In this document: positions 46,359 to 60,221 of the stretch, one piece after another | Layout of the letters: each line of letters begins with the position of its first letter | How positions within the stretch are numbered: the first letter of the stretch is position 1 | Position numbers and translations under genes: made by a program | The notes under the pieces: generated by a model | Seen by the model: the letters and a program-made list of their open reading frames with translations, nothing else | Told to the model about the DNA's origin: nothing | Databases searched by the model: none | Source: Pempheris klunzingeri | Lineage: Eukaryota > Chordata > Actinopteri > Acropomatiformes > Pempheridae | Length of the DNA: 64,000 nucleotides | Direction of reading: 5' to 3' | NCBI RefSeq assembly: GCF_042242105.1 | Contig: NC_092024.1 | Coordinates: 1,633,001-1,697,000 of the forward strand

Positions 46359-47790
46359 ACAAGAAAGCAAAGTCTATTTTCAAAATGTCACCCAATTGAT
46401 TCATTACATATATATATATTGCTGGCATCCTTTCATATTGACTCATATTGATTCATATGACTTTCATATTATGGTGAATTATGGGTAGTTATTAAAGGTG
46501 AACTTAAAACAAATCATTCTGGGAGTTTCCCTTAAAATCCCCCCTGAAAAGAAAATATGATAATTTCTTCTTTTGAGTGCCCAGTGTTAAAAAATGCAGC
46601 ACTATCTACTCTGAACAAGAAAACAAGTGGTGATATGGTGCATCCGTGTATCCTTAGCCCTCTCCGCTACTTCCAGGGTCGTCACCCCCTCCTTCCACCT
46701 CTCCCGGCCCCTTCTGACCCTTCCTGCCCGGGATGCTCATCCTGTTTCCTATAGTTTCCTCTTCCCTGCGGACAGGAAATGGCTGGAGCCCACGGATACT
46801 CACACAGGGGGGAGCCGGCAGGAAGTGATCTCACCGAGGCACCTGCAACCAGGAAATAGAACAGCCCCAGCAGGGAGGTGGAAGAACAGGCCGTGCATGC
46901 TTTCACAAGTATATACACACACAAACAAGTGCCTAACCCACAAACACCCTCCGACTTCCCCTACAGCTGTTGGCACTGAACCACAACACAGGAAACACAG
47001 TTTGAGCGAAGTTCTCAGATGCACACAGCACAACTCGTCTTTGCTTAGCGATCATCATCTGTTTAACATATAAACACAGAAACTATCTTAGATACCAACT
47101 GGTGAGTCTTTATTTCTGCTAAACCAGGCTTGTCTTTGCTGTCTTGCTAAGGGGTATACAGGCTGAGGCAAATAACGGCTTCATTAAAACTAAAATTTAC
47201 TTTGGGGAATGGTGGATTTCTGGGGAGGAGAGTGTGTGCATATAATTGGGTTTTTGCCAGGGGGATATTCCCCCAAGCACAGTTGATAATCTAAAAAGTT
47301 TGAAATTCTATTACCTATCCAGGAAATACATTCCAAGGTCTTATTGATCGTGCAGATGCTCGAATAATTTGAGCTAACGAGGAGTGGCATCCCACCTCGC
47401 CAGGCTCATCACAGCTCTGAATCCATGCTGCCGTCGGAAAAAAGGGAGGAAAAATATCCCCGCTGACTCCACGGTCGATCTACAAATAGCACATATGATA
47501 TACTTTCAAAATTCTTTTTTATTCTCTGAAAGTGCTCATTTGCAAGTGCCTTGTCAAATCAGGGGAACAGCTCGACATGTTCCAACATGACGAGTTAGAT
47601 GCAGAGATTGATTCCACCTCCAAATGTGTCTCCCAAAACGGTGAACTATACCTTTAAATAGGCTATTCAAGCATTCACTTGTCATGATGCCATATTTTCC
47701 TAAATCTGTAAAACCCTCAAACCCCTTAAATAGAAATGTAAGTATATGGAGTGACTATAACACTGTGAAGTATGATAGGGTGCCTCCAAC
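46359..47790. other. Non-coding DNA, no gene seen
   Basis: No gene or clear element. A TA run lies at about 46,408-46,420, followed by CATATTGA-type near repeats (46,433-46,470). Confidence 0.5.
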
Positions 47791-47794
47791 TTTG

Positions 47795-47835
47795 GAGAGT
47801 GTTTAGGTGTCCACACACTTTTGGCCACACAGTGT
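47795..47835 (-). mobile_element. Terminal fragment of a Tc1/mariner-like element
   Basis: On the minus strand the sequence begins TACACTGTGTGGCCAAAAGT and continues GTGTGGACACC, close to terminal repeats of fish DNA transposons that I remember as CACTATATGGCCAAAAGTAT. The TA at the edge fits a Tc1/mariner target site. The opposite end was not found, so it is a fragment or its body extends leftward to an unrecognised limit. Confidence 0.4.
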
Positions 47836-48089
47836 AACTGTTCTTGTGAAGACTTTTAATTCACTTGACAGTACAGCATGTGTGTGTTACAGTAGAGCGA
47901 CTGTGACTTTAATGGAGTGAGTATGTGCCGACCAGATAGACCCCTTCAATTCGTCCATTAGCCAGTCAATGGCAGCGTGCGGGGAGTGTTGTGTGAGAGT
48001 GCAGCGTACGCACTCTGAATATGAATTGGCTGCGTTGGCAACAGACTACTGTACTTCATTGCACTGAATCAGTCCCACTCACAGAGGCT

Positions 48090-48209
48090 CAGAGAGAGAG
48101 AGAGAGAGAGATGTGGGCCAGGCAGATAGTGCAGCCCACTGACATACATTCTCCAGATGGAAAAATGGAGATTTACTCCTTTCCCCTCTCTCTCTCTCTC
48201 TCTCTCTCT
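48090..48209. repeat. Paired (GA)n and (CT)n tracts
   Basis: A GA tract (48,090-48,112) and a CT tract (48,186-48,209) of equal length lie 74 bases apart and are complementary, so the strand could fold into a long stem. Confidence 0.85.
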
Positions 48210-50219
48210 GTCTCCTTCTCTGCCCACCTCCCCCACCGTTTAATCAGACTTACTACGGCCAGCTCATTCCAAAGTGTGAGTGAACCATTTTGTATTCTGC
48301 ACAGGAAAAGCTTCTCTTGAGTGTTATTGCTTGCCGTGTATGTTAGAGGACCACAGTGGAAACTAATCTGGTCTTCTTTTTCTTCCTATTCTCCTCACCC
48401 GGCCTTGCCACTTATCTTCCCATTAAATCTCCTCCAGTCTCTCCTGCAGCACACTGTAAAACATCCTGCCATCGCGCAGTCTAGAAATTGCAACAACAAG
48501 CCGTCTTCTTCGCTCGAATGCTGCATTTTGGGTTCATCCCTCCCCCCTAAATCCCCTCTGCAGTCCTCCTCTCTGTTGTCAGAGTCTAAGGACTCTTGTG
48601 ATTCCTGACATTCCTGCCGATGAAATGCAGAAATATTTTTCCACTAGAGCTCTCATATTTCGGTATGTATACATTATAAACATGCCACTGTTGTTTTTAC
48701 ACTGCAGGCGGACAAGTGAAAGAATAGTGTTGTGCTGCCAAATAAACACACTGCAGATATTTAGAAGAAGGGTCACACGGTGGGCTCCCTTGACGTCGCA
48801 CGCAGGATTAAACACTAACACAAGAACGATGCTGCCTCAGGAGAGCGGGCGACTCACTAATCTGTCGCCTCCGAAGACTTCACACGCTGGAACTCAGCAC
48901 GTTTGTATGAAATGGAGTGTCACGTTCACACACTTTAGATTTAACTGACTTTCTCTTTGCAGGATTAGTGAATGTAAACATCTCATGGCTCAGCCTTGCT
49001 ACTTAAAACTGTGTTTAAGCTGACGATTCTGTTCAGACCACCCTACAGTGTTGTGAGCCTACCCCGGCCTGCTGCACTCTGTCTTTCAGCAGGATGTCGA
49101 GTGAAGCAATGCACCCTGGGACTTGGTCACATGTAAAGACCAGACCTAACCTATCTGCCCCAATGAAACCCCGGAGACTGTCTGCCCAAGAAAAATAACT
49201 GCAGGCCAAGGAGGAGGTCAGGGTGGATGCATCCACAAAACATTGGACTGCAACACAGGAGATTTCCCGTTTCCTCACAACGGTCAAAGTTTCTGTTCAG
49301 TGTGTCTGTCAACCACAATCATTCCCTAACCTTAACCAAACAGCTGTTATTGTAACCATGACGATGAAGTTCCCTTTAAAAAAAGCCAATTCAACCAGAA
49401 CCACGATGGTTCCCCAACCTTACAGCAACAATTTGTAACTTTTTGCCTTGACCAAGTAGTAGTTTTAAATCTTATTAAACTGTAAAGCTGTATACAGTTT
49501 ACTAGCATTAGCCACTATAAGCTACTGGTCATACCAGACCAAGTAAGTCTGGTGCAGCTAAATTTGTAAGATGAATATTGTGCCAGTTCTTCTTTCAAAA
49601 GTTAACACAGTCTCTCTTATAGCAGTACCATGGTTTTGGAGGGCCTTGAGAAACACTGGCATCAGATCCGAAACTGCTTGTATGTGTCACTCTGGAGAGC
49701 GGTTACAATCAGTGTATTTTGTGGTTTAATTTGGATGATTTGTCTTTAGGATAATGAGCCAAATTTCAGCACCAAGGATCCCTCCAGCGTCACTCAGCGC
49801 GACATAAAATCCATCCGCCGATTATTTATTTCCTGCTGTAAACAAACAAAGGTCAATAAAATAGAGCAGCCCACTCAGAGCTCTCTTCCTGAGTGGACCC
49901 CCGTCATGACACATGGCTGCCTGCCAGAAGAAGGAGGGAAGAAAGGGGACAGACGGCCCTACAGCATCCACTTCTAATATGGCCCGAGGCAAAAGGAAAT
50001 GAGTGTTTTGAAGAGTAGAAAATAAGAGTAGAAAGAGTGATATCTGTAAAGTTGCCCCGCCACATGCTTCTTCACAGAAGTTTGTTATGTTGTTGCATTA
50101 CACCTTTATGTTGTTTATCTGTCACACTATCATTGATTTCCTTTGCTACGTCTGCGGTGTTATGTGCGGTCAGAAAGGTGATATTGGAATTTTTGACTTG
50201 TGCTGATATTTATCGACCG
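48210..50219. other. Non-coding DNA, no gene seen
   Basis: No recognisable exon, RNA gene or element on either strand. Confidence 0.5.
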
Positions 50220-50515
50220 CTCTTTCCCCCCCACCCTCCCCTCTCTCCGTGCCCTCTCTCCTCCGCCGTTTATTTTTCTCTCCCTTTCTCTCTGCCAGCT
50301 GTCAGCACTGGCAGAGTGCCACACAGGCACTCGCCGCTCGGCTAGTGACAGATGCAGCCGTAGTCAGACACAGAGGAGAAAAGGAGCAAGAGTTAAAACA
50401 AAGAGAGGTCGAAAGAGGGGGAAAGAAAGAGAAAGAGGGAGGATGAGGGGAAAGAGATGCCGAAGAAAAAGGGATAGGAGAGGAGAGAAAGAAGAGGGAT
50501 GAGGGAGACAACAGA
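50220..50515. repeat. Pyrimidine tract followed by purine tract
   Basis: About 75 bases of mostly C/T (50,220-50,296) are followed, after a mixed 75 bases, by about 140 bases of mostly A/G (50,370-50,515). Open frames in this segment on both strands arise from the biased composition. Confidence 0.75.
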
Positions 50516-53500
50516 GAGTTGGCCCACCCTATTGTGTCAAAAGGGACACAGTGCTGGATTAGGCCACAGTCAATAATCACAGCCAGATGGGCTGTGGAGG
50601 GGCGTGGACAGAGAGGGAGATTGAAAAACAAGATAGCCGAGGACATATTCAGAGTTAGGTTACAGCACAACTTTATTTTGACATCTCTATTTACAACCTT
50701 GTACAATCAGTACATAAAGATTCATAGCTTCCAATGCAATGCTGCAGCTGAAAGCGCTACAACTCGTTTCCTTGCTAGATTGCATCACTGATAGGCCACA
50801 TCTGCGTGGCATTTAAGTCGCGTTGCCCTTTTTTCCCCCTTATTAACATTCCAGAGCCCGTTCCTGAACCATTGACACTTTGAGATTACCGTGACCAAAA
50901 CATGGCTGTTTCCCTCCAGCTTCAACACAAATTGCAGCAGTCATTTCTGTTTTTTCGAAACAGCGATTTGTCACCCGTATAATATGTTCGTATCAAGTGT
51001 CGGCGCTCCGAGTTCACTCAAGAAACCTCACAGGGGAAGAAAGTTACTGGACGAGAAAAAGACCAAAAGAGAGAAACATCATATTAGAAACAGATTGAGG
51101 AATATACCACTGTGATTTCTTTTTTTTTGGTTTTTTCAGGGGGGCTTCAGTTTCTTACTCTCTTCCTTTCAGCACTTGAGGCACCCTCTCCCTCAGTTTT
51201 TGCCAGCGATATCTCCACCTTTTCAACCAGAAAACAAAACACAATTTAGCATGTTTGAACAGCTTTGTTTTGCACAACACATGTACAATTATCATGAAAA
51301 TGAGAAGTGTTGCACATGAGATCTGGCCCATTAATGAGCCAATGAATGGGTATAATCACGGTCGACAGGCCCGTGAACTTGGCCGTGGCGTGCATTGGGC
51401 CAACAAAGGCACAAACACACACAAGCAAACAAACAAATGAGCCCACACAAAAGCCTAACTCCCCCCACCCGACGTCCCCCGCTGTCCACCTTGGCTTCTG
51501 CCTTTATGTCATTGTTTTTCTCCCCCTATTTCTTTGTCTCTCCTTCTCCCCCCATCTGGTCCGTGTGGACATGGCCTCTCGGTGCTAATTCACTTCCTTG
51601 GACACCATCTGCTGTGTGACTTTCTACAGTAAACTGAGCCTGGCTGGTCGTCTCAGGGAGGGGCGGGGCCGCGTTGTCACCTGTTCAGTATGCCGCCTTC
51701 TGCCTCCCGGCGTCGTCTTTCACCGGAGGCTCCGTGGAGCGATGGAGAGGGTGTGACGAAAAGGGTGTTTGTCAAGCATTAGCTCTTCACTTATCTGATT
51801 TTCAGTCCTTAATGACTCGTGCATCAGAGCACCCAGGCAGAATCATTTGTTCAGTCTAAGCCTGCATCTGTTCTACTGTTTGAGGGAAAAGGTGTTAAAA
51901 TGTTCCTGCTTGGACTTATTAACACTGTTTTCCCAACATTGTACAAAAGCAGTACATTCTGTGTTACATTCATAATCTGAAATATGTTAATATATTCAGA
52001 ATTTGAAATATATCAATTACATGACAGCTACTAATCCCAGTAACATTTGTCGTCGTCAAAGTTGATGGAGCTGTGTTGAGAAGTAGAGAGCATGTTTCAA
52101 ATAATGTAACTAACTAAGTTCTGCTGTTGAGTAATTAGTAGAGTAATGTAATTACTTTTCGACTGTCATCAGTAATTGATCACATTTTGTAATAAGTAAA
52201 TTGAGGGCCACGTAGAGGAGATTTTTTCATCCCCTCTAAGATAAAAACGGGCAAACAGTGAAACAGTGCAATCCTCCCGACTGTTCCCTATGAATTTAAT
52301 TATACATCACCTCCCTAATCAGCTAACTTAATTACCAAAGACTTCATTATTGAGCATGTCAGCTTCTCGGAGGTGAACCAGGATAATAATAGCAGAACAG
52401 CGCCATTCAATTACCAAGCTCAGCAGGTGATTTTCTCACAGCATCAAGAGGCCAGACTTTGCTTTTCAAAATGTCAATGGATTAGAAGCTTCTATTCTTA
52501 AAGGTGCTTTTCGCTGCAAAGACAGACGTATTGGAGCGTTTGTGATCTTACCATCGTACATCACTGCTAAGTCAACACTGTCAAAGCTTAACCCTGGAAA
52601 TTATGAATAGGTATGAAAATGAATATGCTTTGAAAGAATACCTCATGATCTGTAAAGCAGTACAGTTTCTGCCCTGATCCTAATGGATGTGCTCCAATGT
52701 GTGTGTGTGCGCTGGGTTGTGGAAACAAACGGCCTGTCTCTGCTCACTTTCCTCCCTCGTTTCCAGCCAGATCCATTCCTTTTTCCCCTCTCTCTGCCTT
52801 TTCGACCTTGGAGCTCTAAAGCCCTGAGAAGAGTTGGATTTCTCCAAAGCTCAGCCCGGGTTCTGCCATCTGTGGCTTGTGCTTTGACCCTTTTCCGTGG
52901 CTCAGGAAGTGAAGGATCTAAGCTCTAGCGGGGTCTAGGGGAAGAATTGCATCGCTGACTGAACGTCTTACCGGCTAACTGACTGACTGTTGACGTGACA
53001 GCTGGGTGAGGGGAAAACAGAGCTGTTCCTTCACAAGAGGATTGGTGAAGGACAGAACAGGCAGAGCACTGGATTTTATAAAGCGTTGATTTAGTGCACA
53101 CAAAGGAAATTTGTGAGTGACACACGCATGTGTGCGCAGATGAATGCACATGCATTAGCAAACAAGCGCACAGTAGCAACTGGAGTCTTGCAGCTGTTGA
53201 CATTGCTGCATAAGAGGCTTGTGTGTCTGCGAGCATGACCCAGTGGCAGCATCCCTGCTGATAGTGTGGGTAGAAAGCCACTGTCTGCTGAATATCTATC
53301 AGTGGAGACCTTGGCGCTCGCCTCCTCCTCCTCCTTCCTTGCCTCCTGCTGTCCTTTAGGAGCTGATAGCAGCCCTCCATCCACCCCCTGTCCACGCGCC
53401 CTGTCACTGGATTGCACTGTCTTCACTTTAATCTGTTTTAACGTGCAAGCAAAGTGCAATTTATGTCACTGCTTTCTTGCCTGGCCCCGTTTTGGACCCT

Positions 53501-55280
53501 GGCTTGGATTCAGTACAAGATTGTAAACAACCTCTAATGTCTGGACTGAAGCCGTGATGCTGTGGCTGAGACAGAAATGCTGTTGATTGTGTTGTGAACT
53601 GCTGCATTTCTACAACGAAGTGCAGCAGTGGTTGCTTCATCGTGGATTACTGCATAGATTCCTTATTAGACATCAGCTAACCTCCAAAATCTCTGTATAT
53701 TTAGTAAGAACTACATCATCTCGAGACTCTTTAAATATCATCTATTTTCCCTTTTCTTTCCATTCATTATCCTCCGGTCCATTTCTGTCCACGTGCTGTG
53801 GGTTTGCACAGTGATGTGGAAAATGTGTGTCTTTCTTGCTGCAGTGGCACATCACTGATTTATACTGTAATCTTGTATAAATGGAGCAGTCTCTCCTACT
53901 CACTGAGGACAAGTGTACAAAAGAATCATGTGGTTGCCTGAGTTGTAACTCATTCACCATCCACCCCGCCTATCTGCAGCAATCGATCCCAGCGCTCATT
54001 TAGTCCAATCAATCCTTATGGAGAATCAATCTACAACTGATGCTGCGCCCATTCAAGCTCATCCATGTCAGGAATAACAGTATAGACCCCCGATATGGCC
54101 ATTCCTCATGTGATTAATGGGTGAGCCCATCTGAGAGGCCCTGGCTGGGCCAAGTGTGTTTCTGTGTGTTTGCTGCAGGTTTGTGATGTCAGATGCCCTC
54201 CTGGGGGGGGTGTGGGGGTATTGGCGAGCTGGGTGCTGATGTGCTCCTGCGTGGTGAGTTAGGAGCCGGGGAGTCAGGGGAGAGCTAAAGCAGAGGGATG
54301 GTCTCCATCTGTCAGCCTGGCCCACTCTAAAGTGGCCATCACTCAGGATTGATTAGCCACGAGCCCATTAGCCCCCTGGCTCTTTCTCTCTTTCTACTTC
54401 TTTCTTTTTTTTTTTCCCCCTCTCTTTTTCCCCCTGACCCTCAATCTTTCTCCTTTTCACTCAAAATCAACTCTTTCTATTGTCAGTGTCTCTCTTTATC
54501 TTTCTCCTTTACTTCCTGCACTCCACTGGGCCTCCCCTGTATCGCATCACTTATTACTTTCTTTTTCTCTAGGTCCTGACTTTCTCTCTGTCTTGTACTT
54601 TTGTTCTTCTTCTCTCTATCATTTCCTCTTTCTTTCAGTCTCCCTTTCCAACCTGGGAGGCCCTTTTTCCCTGCTGAGACCTACTAGTAGATCACACCTG
54701 TTAATCTCCCACACCTCCTTCCTCTGCTTTTACACCAATCGCCTCAATAGACAGAGCAGTAAAATAGGATCAGTGTGAGGAAACACCCAGACGGTCACAA
54801 CCATCCTGCTGTCATGACAATGTGACGCTCTGGGGTGTGGAGACCATTACCGCCCATCCATTTAGGTCAGCGTCTCCCGGGTCATCAGCCTTGTAGGGGG
54901 GATGTGGGTGTGATGGGGAAAACGGGTTGAGTAGGGGAAAGACACTACAGTGACAAAAAATAGGTGTGTGCTCAGTGTAAATATTGTGATGTGATGCATT
55001 TAAGAGGTGGGACCTGGAGTGGCTGTGGTAGAATAAGTATTTTGACTTTTTAGTATCAATACCTCAGTGTAAAAATATTACATCATAAATTAAAGCCTGG
55101 CATTTAAAATTAATTTAATGATCCCTTATAGAGGCAGAATAGCTCCTGTCAAGTGTTATATTTTTATATATAATATCACTGGCGTATAATTACTGAATTA
55201 GCAGCATTTCAGTCTTTTATCTGGTAGAATTTGAATACTATTTGTTTAATTTAATGCCTAAAAATTCATTTTATATGCTC
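50516..55280. other. Non-coding DNA, no gene seen
   Basis: No gene recognised. A pyrimidine tract lies at about 54,378-54,434. The segment 52,295-52,420 is AT-rich with several TAATTA/CAATTA words and could be a regulatory element. Confidence 0.45.
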
Positions 55281-55284
55281 TTTT

Positions 55285-55450
55285 GCCACCATGAGGTTGA
55301 TATTGAGGTTTTTAGTGAAATGTCTCAGCCTTTATTGAATGGATTGCCAAGAAATTTGGTGCAGATATCCACGGTGCCCCGAGGGAGACTGTAATAACTT
55401 TGGTGATCTCCTGACTTTTCATCTCATGCCATTATCATGTCAAGATTTTG
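55285..55450 (+). repeat. Fragment of fish interspersed repeat (CTAACATGCTAA family)
   Basis: CACCATGAGGTTGATATTGA, GTGAAATGTCTCAGCC and GAAATTTGGTGCAGATATCC align with CACCGTGAGGTTGACATTTC, GTGAAATGTCTTGACTG and AAAATTTGGTGTACATTCCC of the copy at 60,222-60,715. Confidence 0.6.
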
Positions 55451-55983
55451 ATTCCTCCAGTACTTCTGGAGAAACTGGAGAAACTGCCCGAGGCTGTCTG
55501 ACTGCATGGGCACAATTTATAAATGTATCCTGTTACATTCCCCCCAGTTTCTCTCTACATTATTAGACTCCTGTTTGGCAGATATTGGAGGTTAGTGATG
55601 GCCGCAGCATTGACATAGGGTGAGCAGACTGCTCTCAGATGAGGAGGTGGAGCTGTAGGTGTACATGCTTTCTGACGGGCCTAATGGCCTCTGTGTGAAG
55701 ATGTGGCCTTGGTGACATACAAGCAGGGTGACAGCGTGAGGAGAGCTCCTGACTGTGGCTCCACGCCGGGCCTCTGATAAGCCGGCAGAGTGCTGATTGA
55801 GTACTAACCGGTCTGTCGTCTGCTTTTCCCAGAGTGCTGACAACCAACTTCTACTTAAGAAGAGGCTTGTCAAAAGCAGGCCACTCAGGAACATGGATGA
55901 GAGCACAATGCCAACACACACACACACACACATGCAGAGAGGTATGCTTGTAACCTCCAACAAGCCTGTGGAGGTCCACTCAC

Positions 55984-56229
55984 ACCAGGGTGGGGCGGAG
56001 ACGACAGTAGCCTGCAGTCAGACTTGAGGGCACATCGGAGAAGCCAGTGTTCCCGGGGAAGACCACACGGCGGCGGCGTGTGTCCCTCCATGTGGACCCC
56101 ACATCCTGGTACCTCTGGGGACTCCACCAGAACCCCCCTTTCCCCTGGTGCGGCGTGGTGAAGCTGGGCAGCTCCGGCCTCCAGTAGCGCCTCACATACA
56201 GGGGCTCGTACAGGCTCAGACGAGGCTTC
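55984..56229 (-). other. Exon-like segment, unidentified
   Basis: On the minus strand a pyrimidine-rich acceptor (CCCTGATGAAG|G) and a strong donor (CTGGT|GTGAGT) enclose 246 bases open in the phase-1 frame. The peptide is rich in aromatic residues and arginine (RLSLYEPLYVRRYWRPELPS, GGFWWSPQRYQDVGSTWRD, RRRRVVFPGNTGFSD), which looks more protein-like than other open frames in this part, and the DNA is richer in CpG than its surroundings. I do not recognise the family. A second frame is also open, which weakens the case. It could be one exon of a gene extending beyond the visible evidence, or chance. Confidence 0.3.
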
Positions 56230-56249
56230 CTTCATCAGGGGGGATGGTG

Positions 56250-57457
56250 GCGAAAGAGAGGGAGGTAGAGACAGAAAATCAATACATCCACAACATTACT
56301 CAGTGTACTCATTTCCTAACTGTGTGGCCTTATTTAATCACACACATAAAAGCGATGGGCACGTACACAGAGGGTCTTTACATATTTCAATCCAGGTTTT
56401 TAGTAGATAGACAGATGTTGATGCCGTGTATTTTTGAACATGAGTATAACTACAGGAAGCAACAAACCTTCCTGGTATTACTCATATGCCAAGAAAGGAA
56501 AATGAACTCCTCTTCTTCTCTTTCATCGCTTTCCCTTCTCCCTTTTTTAGTGAAGTTCCCATGAAGTAAATCACCCAGCACGTACACAGGCTAGCATTAG
56601 CAGTGTTGTCACAGTGCCAGCTCAAGATAGGTGATAAGTGATTTACCTTGTTGGCACCTCACATCTCTCATTAACCACACTGATCCTTCAGTAAAGCGGC
56701 CTGTGCTGCGGTATTGGGGAAGAGGATTAGCGGCGGTAAAAGGAGCTGAGGCGGATACATGAAGAGGAGCAGTGTATATGTGTATGTGCGTGGCCGAGCG
56801 ACCGCATACATGCCGACCAAAATATGACGGAGACGTGGGACCAGTTAAGGCTATCTGGTTACAGCGGCCCTTTAATGAATGTGGTGATGTGAGGCCGCAG
56901 CCACAGACAGTGGGTAACTTTAGAGGGACGCCTTGGGATACTATGGCATGGAAGGGGGCCCCAGACCTCCACCCACTCACCTCCCCGCCTCTACATACCC
57001 CTCCATCACCCTCCCATGAGGCCCACTTGCCTTGGCCGCACTCTCTCCCCTCCACACACACACACATACACACACACACACACACCCTTCCTTTCCTCCC
57101 TATGATGAGAGCCCATCCTCATCCACCCGAGGCGAAGCAGAAAACCATTCTAAAACCACTGGCAAGACAAAAAAACAAAAACCAGTTGCATGGTATAGAT
57201 TATGCATGCTGTTTTAGCATGAGAAAGTCAAGTGCGTCTCCACTCGTACGGCCCCGTGAGGCGATGAATACATTATCAGAACATGACTGCTGGGAAAGCA
57301 CACTCACGCACACATGTCAGCATGTCTCTAGTTGCTTTCCACAGTGCCTTCGTGGATGTTTGAGCACATTCTGTACGACCATATCCCAAATATGAATGCG
57401 ATGTAGGTCCAGCCATCTGATTTCAGCTGGCCTCCAATGAGTTCACTGTGTGTATGT

Positions 57458-57512
<55 letters not shown>

Positions 57513-60221
57513 AAAGCCTGAACCAGTCCCACCAGGAGCAGCTGTAATCAGACAGCAATCAAATGCACTCTGAACAGCATCCGTCTTTCACTCACTACCT
57601 GTGTCCCCTCTTCCAGCTCGCCCAGGGTGAAAATGACAGACACTTTTAAAGTCGACATGATGAGATGCATTTTTCATTTCAGACTGAGAAGAAAACACAC
57701 TCACACACACATACACATATATATTGGCATGGCCTGAGACTGGACCGGAGATCTTTGGGCTTTTATGTAACAGCGCTGGTTTGTGGCTGTCGTTACATTT
57801 CAAGCAGGGTTGTTTTATTTTCAAAGAGCTGCTGAGACACAGAAGAAGTATAATCAAAATATAATCAAAAGCAGGTTTGAAGCATGGTGAGATTATTTCA
57901 TTAGCTTCTAATTTGCATGAAAAAGAATGTCGCTTAACTTGTTTTTCTTAACCAATGTCAGCCTGACCACAGACCACAATGTCACACTGTGATTCCCTGC
58001 AGTAAGAATGTAGACGATCAAATTGACAGCCACTCACACACCTATAGAACAAACATTCGAGTCGTGTCGCCACTCGTCAGTAAAGCAAAGCAAAAAAAGG
58101 CCGACCTTGTTGAAAACAACCCATGCCCTCAATTATAGATACAATGACTTGGTGTAAAACCTACTGCGAACGGTAAACAAGGTCTTATGAGGGAGCACAA
58201 ACACGTACAATGACCTACCTCAAGATGTAATTAGCCACATATTCAGCTGTTTCCGGATACATGGCTGCCCCTATTGTCTTGGCTCTTCACTGAGGCTGGT
58301 GGCGAAACTGCTTCTTAAGTATGTGCACTTGCTTGTGAAGTATTTACATGTGTGCCTGTTTGCATGTGGGTGTGTTCCTTAGCCATGCCAATGGGACGGC
58401 ATGAGTGTGTGCCCCTGTTTTAGCAACCAGAATCCCCCCAGGTGAAATAAGCTTGAGCACATCTCTACTAAAATAGAGCGTCTTTCACAGAGCTCTGCGG
58501 CTGGATCAGAGAAAGCCATGTAGGGACTGGTGCCACGGACCCTCAGGCTGATTCTCACCTCAGGCCGAATGATCATCTCAAAACTTCTTCCCTTGTCACT
58601 TTTGCACTTTATGCAAATTGCAGTAGTTAAATTCCCTCCTTTTATCACCCCAGTGTAAGTTTTTATGCATTTCTTTCTCCCGCAGATCCCAAATATGAGG
58701 AGAGTTCTCGAGTTAATGATGTCTGAATAATTGTCCCCAAACATAGCATAGTGATTCGAACTAATACACGTCTGAAATGATAAGAGGTTTGAGATTTAAT
58801 GCACTGTAAGCCTACTCAATGGGATTACATTCTAAAAACGATCAAAACGTGATTGCGGTGACATGCAGTAGATGGGACTCGTTTCTGGCCTCCGTCCCGC
58901 TGCTTAGTATCCCCAGAAATCCGCGTTTTACAATCGAAAGAAAGCGTACGAGATGGCCTCAATAACGCTGAATTCAATAATGCTGAATTCTGTGGCTGTG
59001 TCAGGAAAGAATGGAGTCTGTCTTTTGAAGAGAGTAGCTCTGCTGGAGGAGAAAACATAAGCTTGTCATACAGCGCTTTTTTGCCTCATTAAATCTGCAG
59101 ACGTGCCCTACTTTCCTCTTCCTCCTCCGTTGGACTCCCGTGCTAGTGAGCAGATTTGGTGGAGGATGAGAGTGGGGGTGTTTCATTAAATATCCATACA
59201 CCCCGAGCTTCTCTGCAGTGTTACTCGACATAATGTGAGCATGTGTGTGAAGAGGAGGTGCGGTGCATATTGTACGTGTGTGTTGCCGGAGCTCCTTGTT
59301 TCATTGGACTCACTTGTCCATCCTGTTGTGGTTCCTTCAGCCCGCCTGCTCCCTTCCATCTTCAAACACACTGATAAGCTTGTCCTTCTAACCTCCCCCA
59401 TCCCCCTTTATTTTCCCTGCAGTCCTCCCTAGTGTGACATTGAGCAGCCCAAGATTCCTTGGCTGCCACACCCACCTCCCCCCACTCCCTTTTCCTCTCC
59501 CGTCTTTCTCCCTTTGCACCCCCTCTTTTTTTTTCTCTCCATCACAGCCTGAAAGCTGTCAAAACACAGCGTTGCCGTCTCCATATCAAAGCCCGCTGAA
59601 AAGCACAGGATCGCAGCTTAGATTGAATTCCAGTGCGATACAGAAACACACAGTTATGTTTTGACTCCACCAACTAGTGTTAAAATAAAATATTCACAAT
59701 ATAACCACACAAAAAAGCTGTCACTCTCCCACAGTCATGTCATACTCCCTATAGAGCTTGTTTACGGCCTCGTGACATCGACTTCAATGGAACTGTATAA
59801 GAGTCTCACCAAGAGTAGGAAAGGAGAGTTGTGTCAAATCCCCTGAGATGTGTCTAAAGCCACCGAGACAGACAGATGAAACCTGACAGCTGGCTTGGTC
59901 AAATAAAGGTTGATGGAAACCCCGCAGATCTTTCTCCCATCTCTCCCCCCCTCTCTCTCTCAGGTGCAAAACCACTAAAATGCCCAATTTCTGCTGTAAC
60001 TACTACCTCGGACTTTTTGAAGTCAGAAAGAGGAACAGAGAAGAACTGCGGAGGAACTGCTGAGGTCGTTTTCACTGTGTATTTCGAAAATGGCAGAAAA
60101 ACCACAAAAATGCACAATACGGCTCAGTGTAATAGAGGACAAAGTGTTGTACTGCCATGTACTTCCTGCTGGGGTTTTTTTATAGCAGCGTGGCTCTTTG
60201 GATGACAGTCTGTCAGCTGTC
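56250..60221. other. Non-coding DNA, no gene seen
   Basis: Holds a (CA)n tract at 57,053-57,085 and a long (TG)n tract at 57,447-57,510. A minus-strand exon-like piece around 56,645-56,703 (CCGCAG| ... |GTAAAT) is open in one frame but too short to judge. Confidence 0.45.
57447..57510 (+). repeat. (TG)n microsatellite
   Basis: TG tract with two TATG interruptions near its start, then about 22 uninterrupted units. It is complementary to the CA tract at 57,053-57,085. Confidence 0.95.

Noticed and set aside
50249-50502. Overlapping frames rich in Arg/Lys/Glu or Ser/Pro/Leu
   Set aside because: They come from purine- and pyrimidine-biased tracts.
56609-57085. A 158-codon minus-strand frame
   Set aside because: It begins in a GT microsatellite and shows no family resemblance; length is within chance range.
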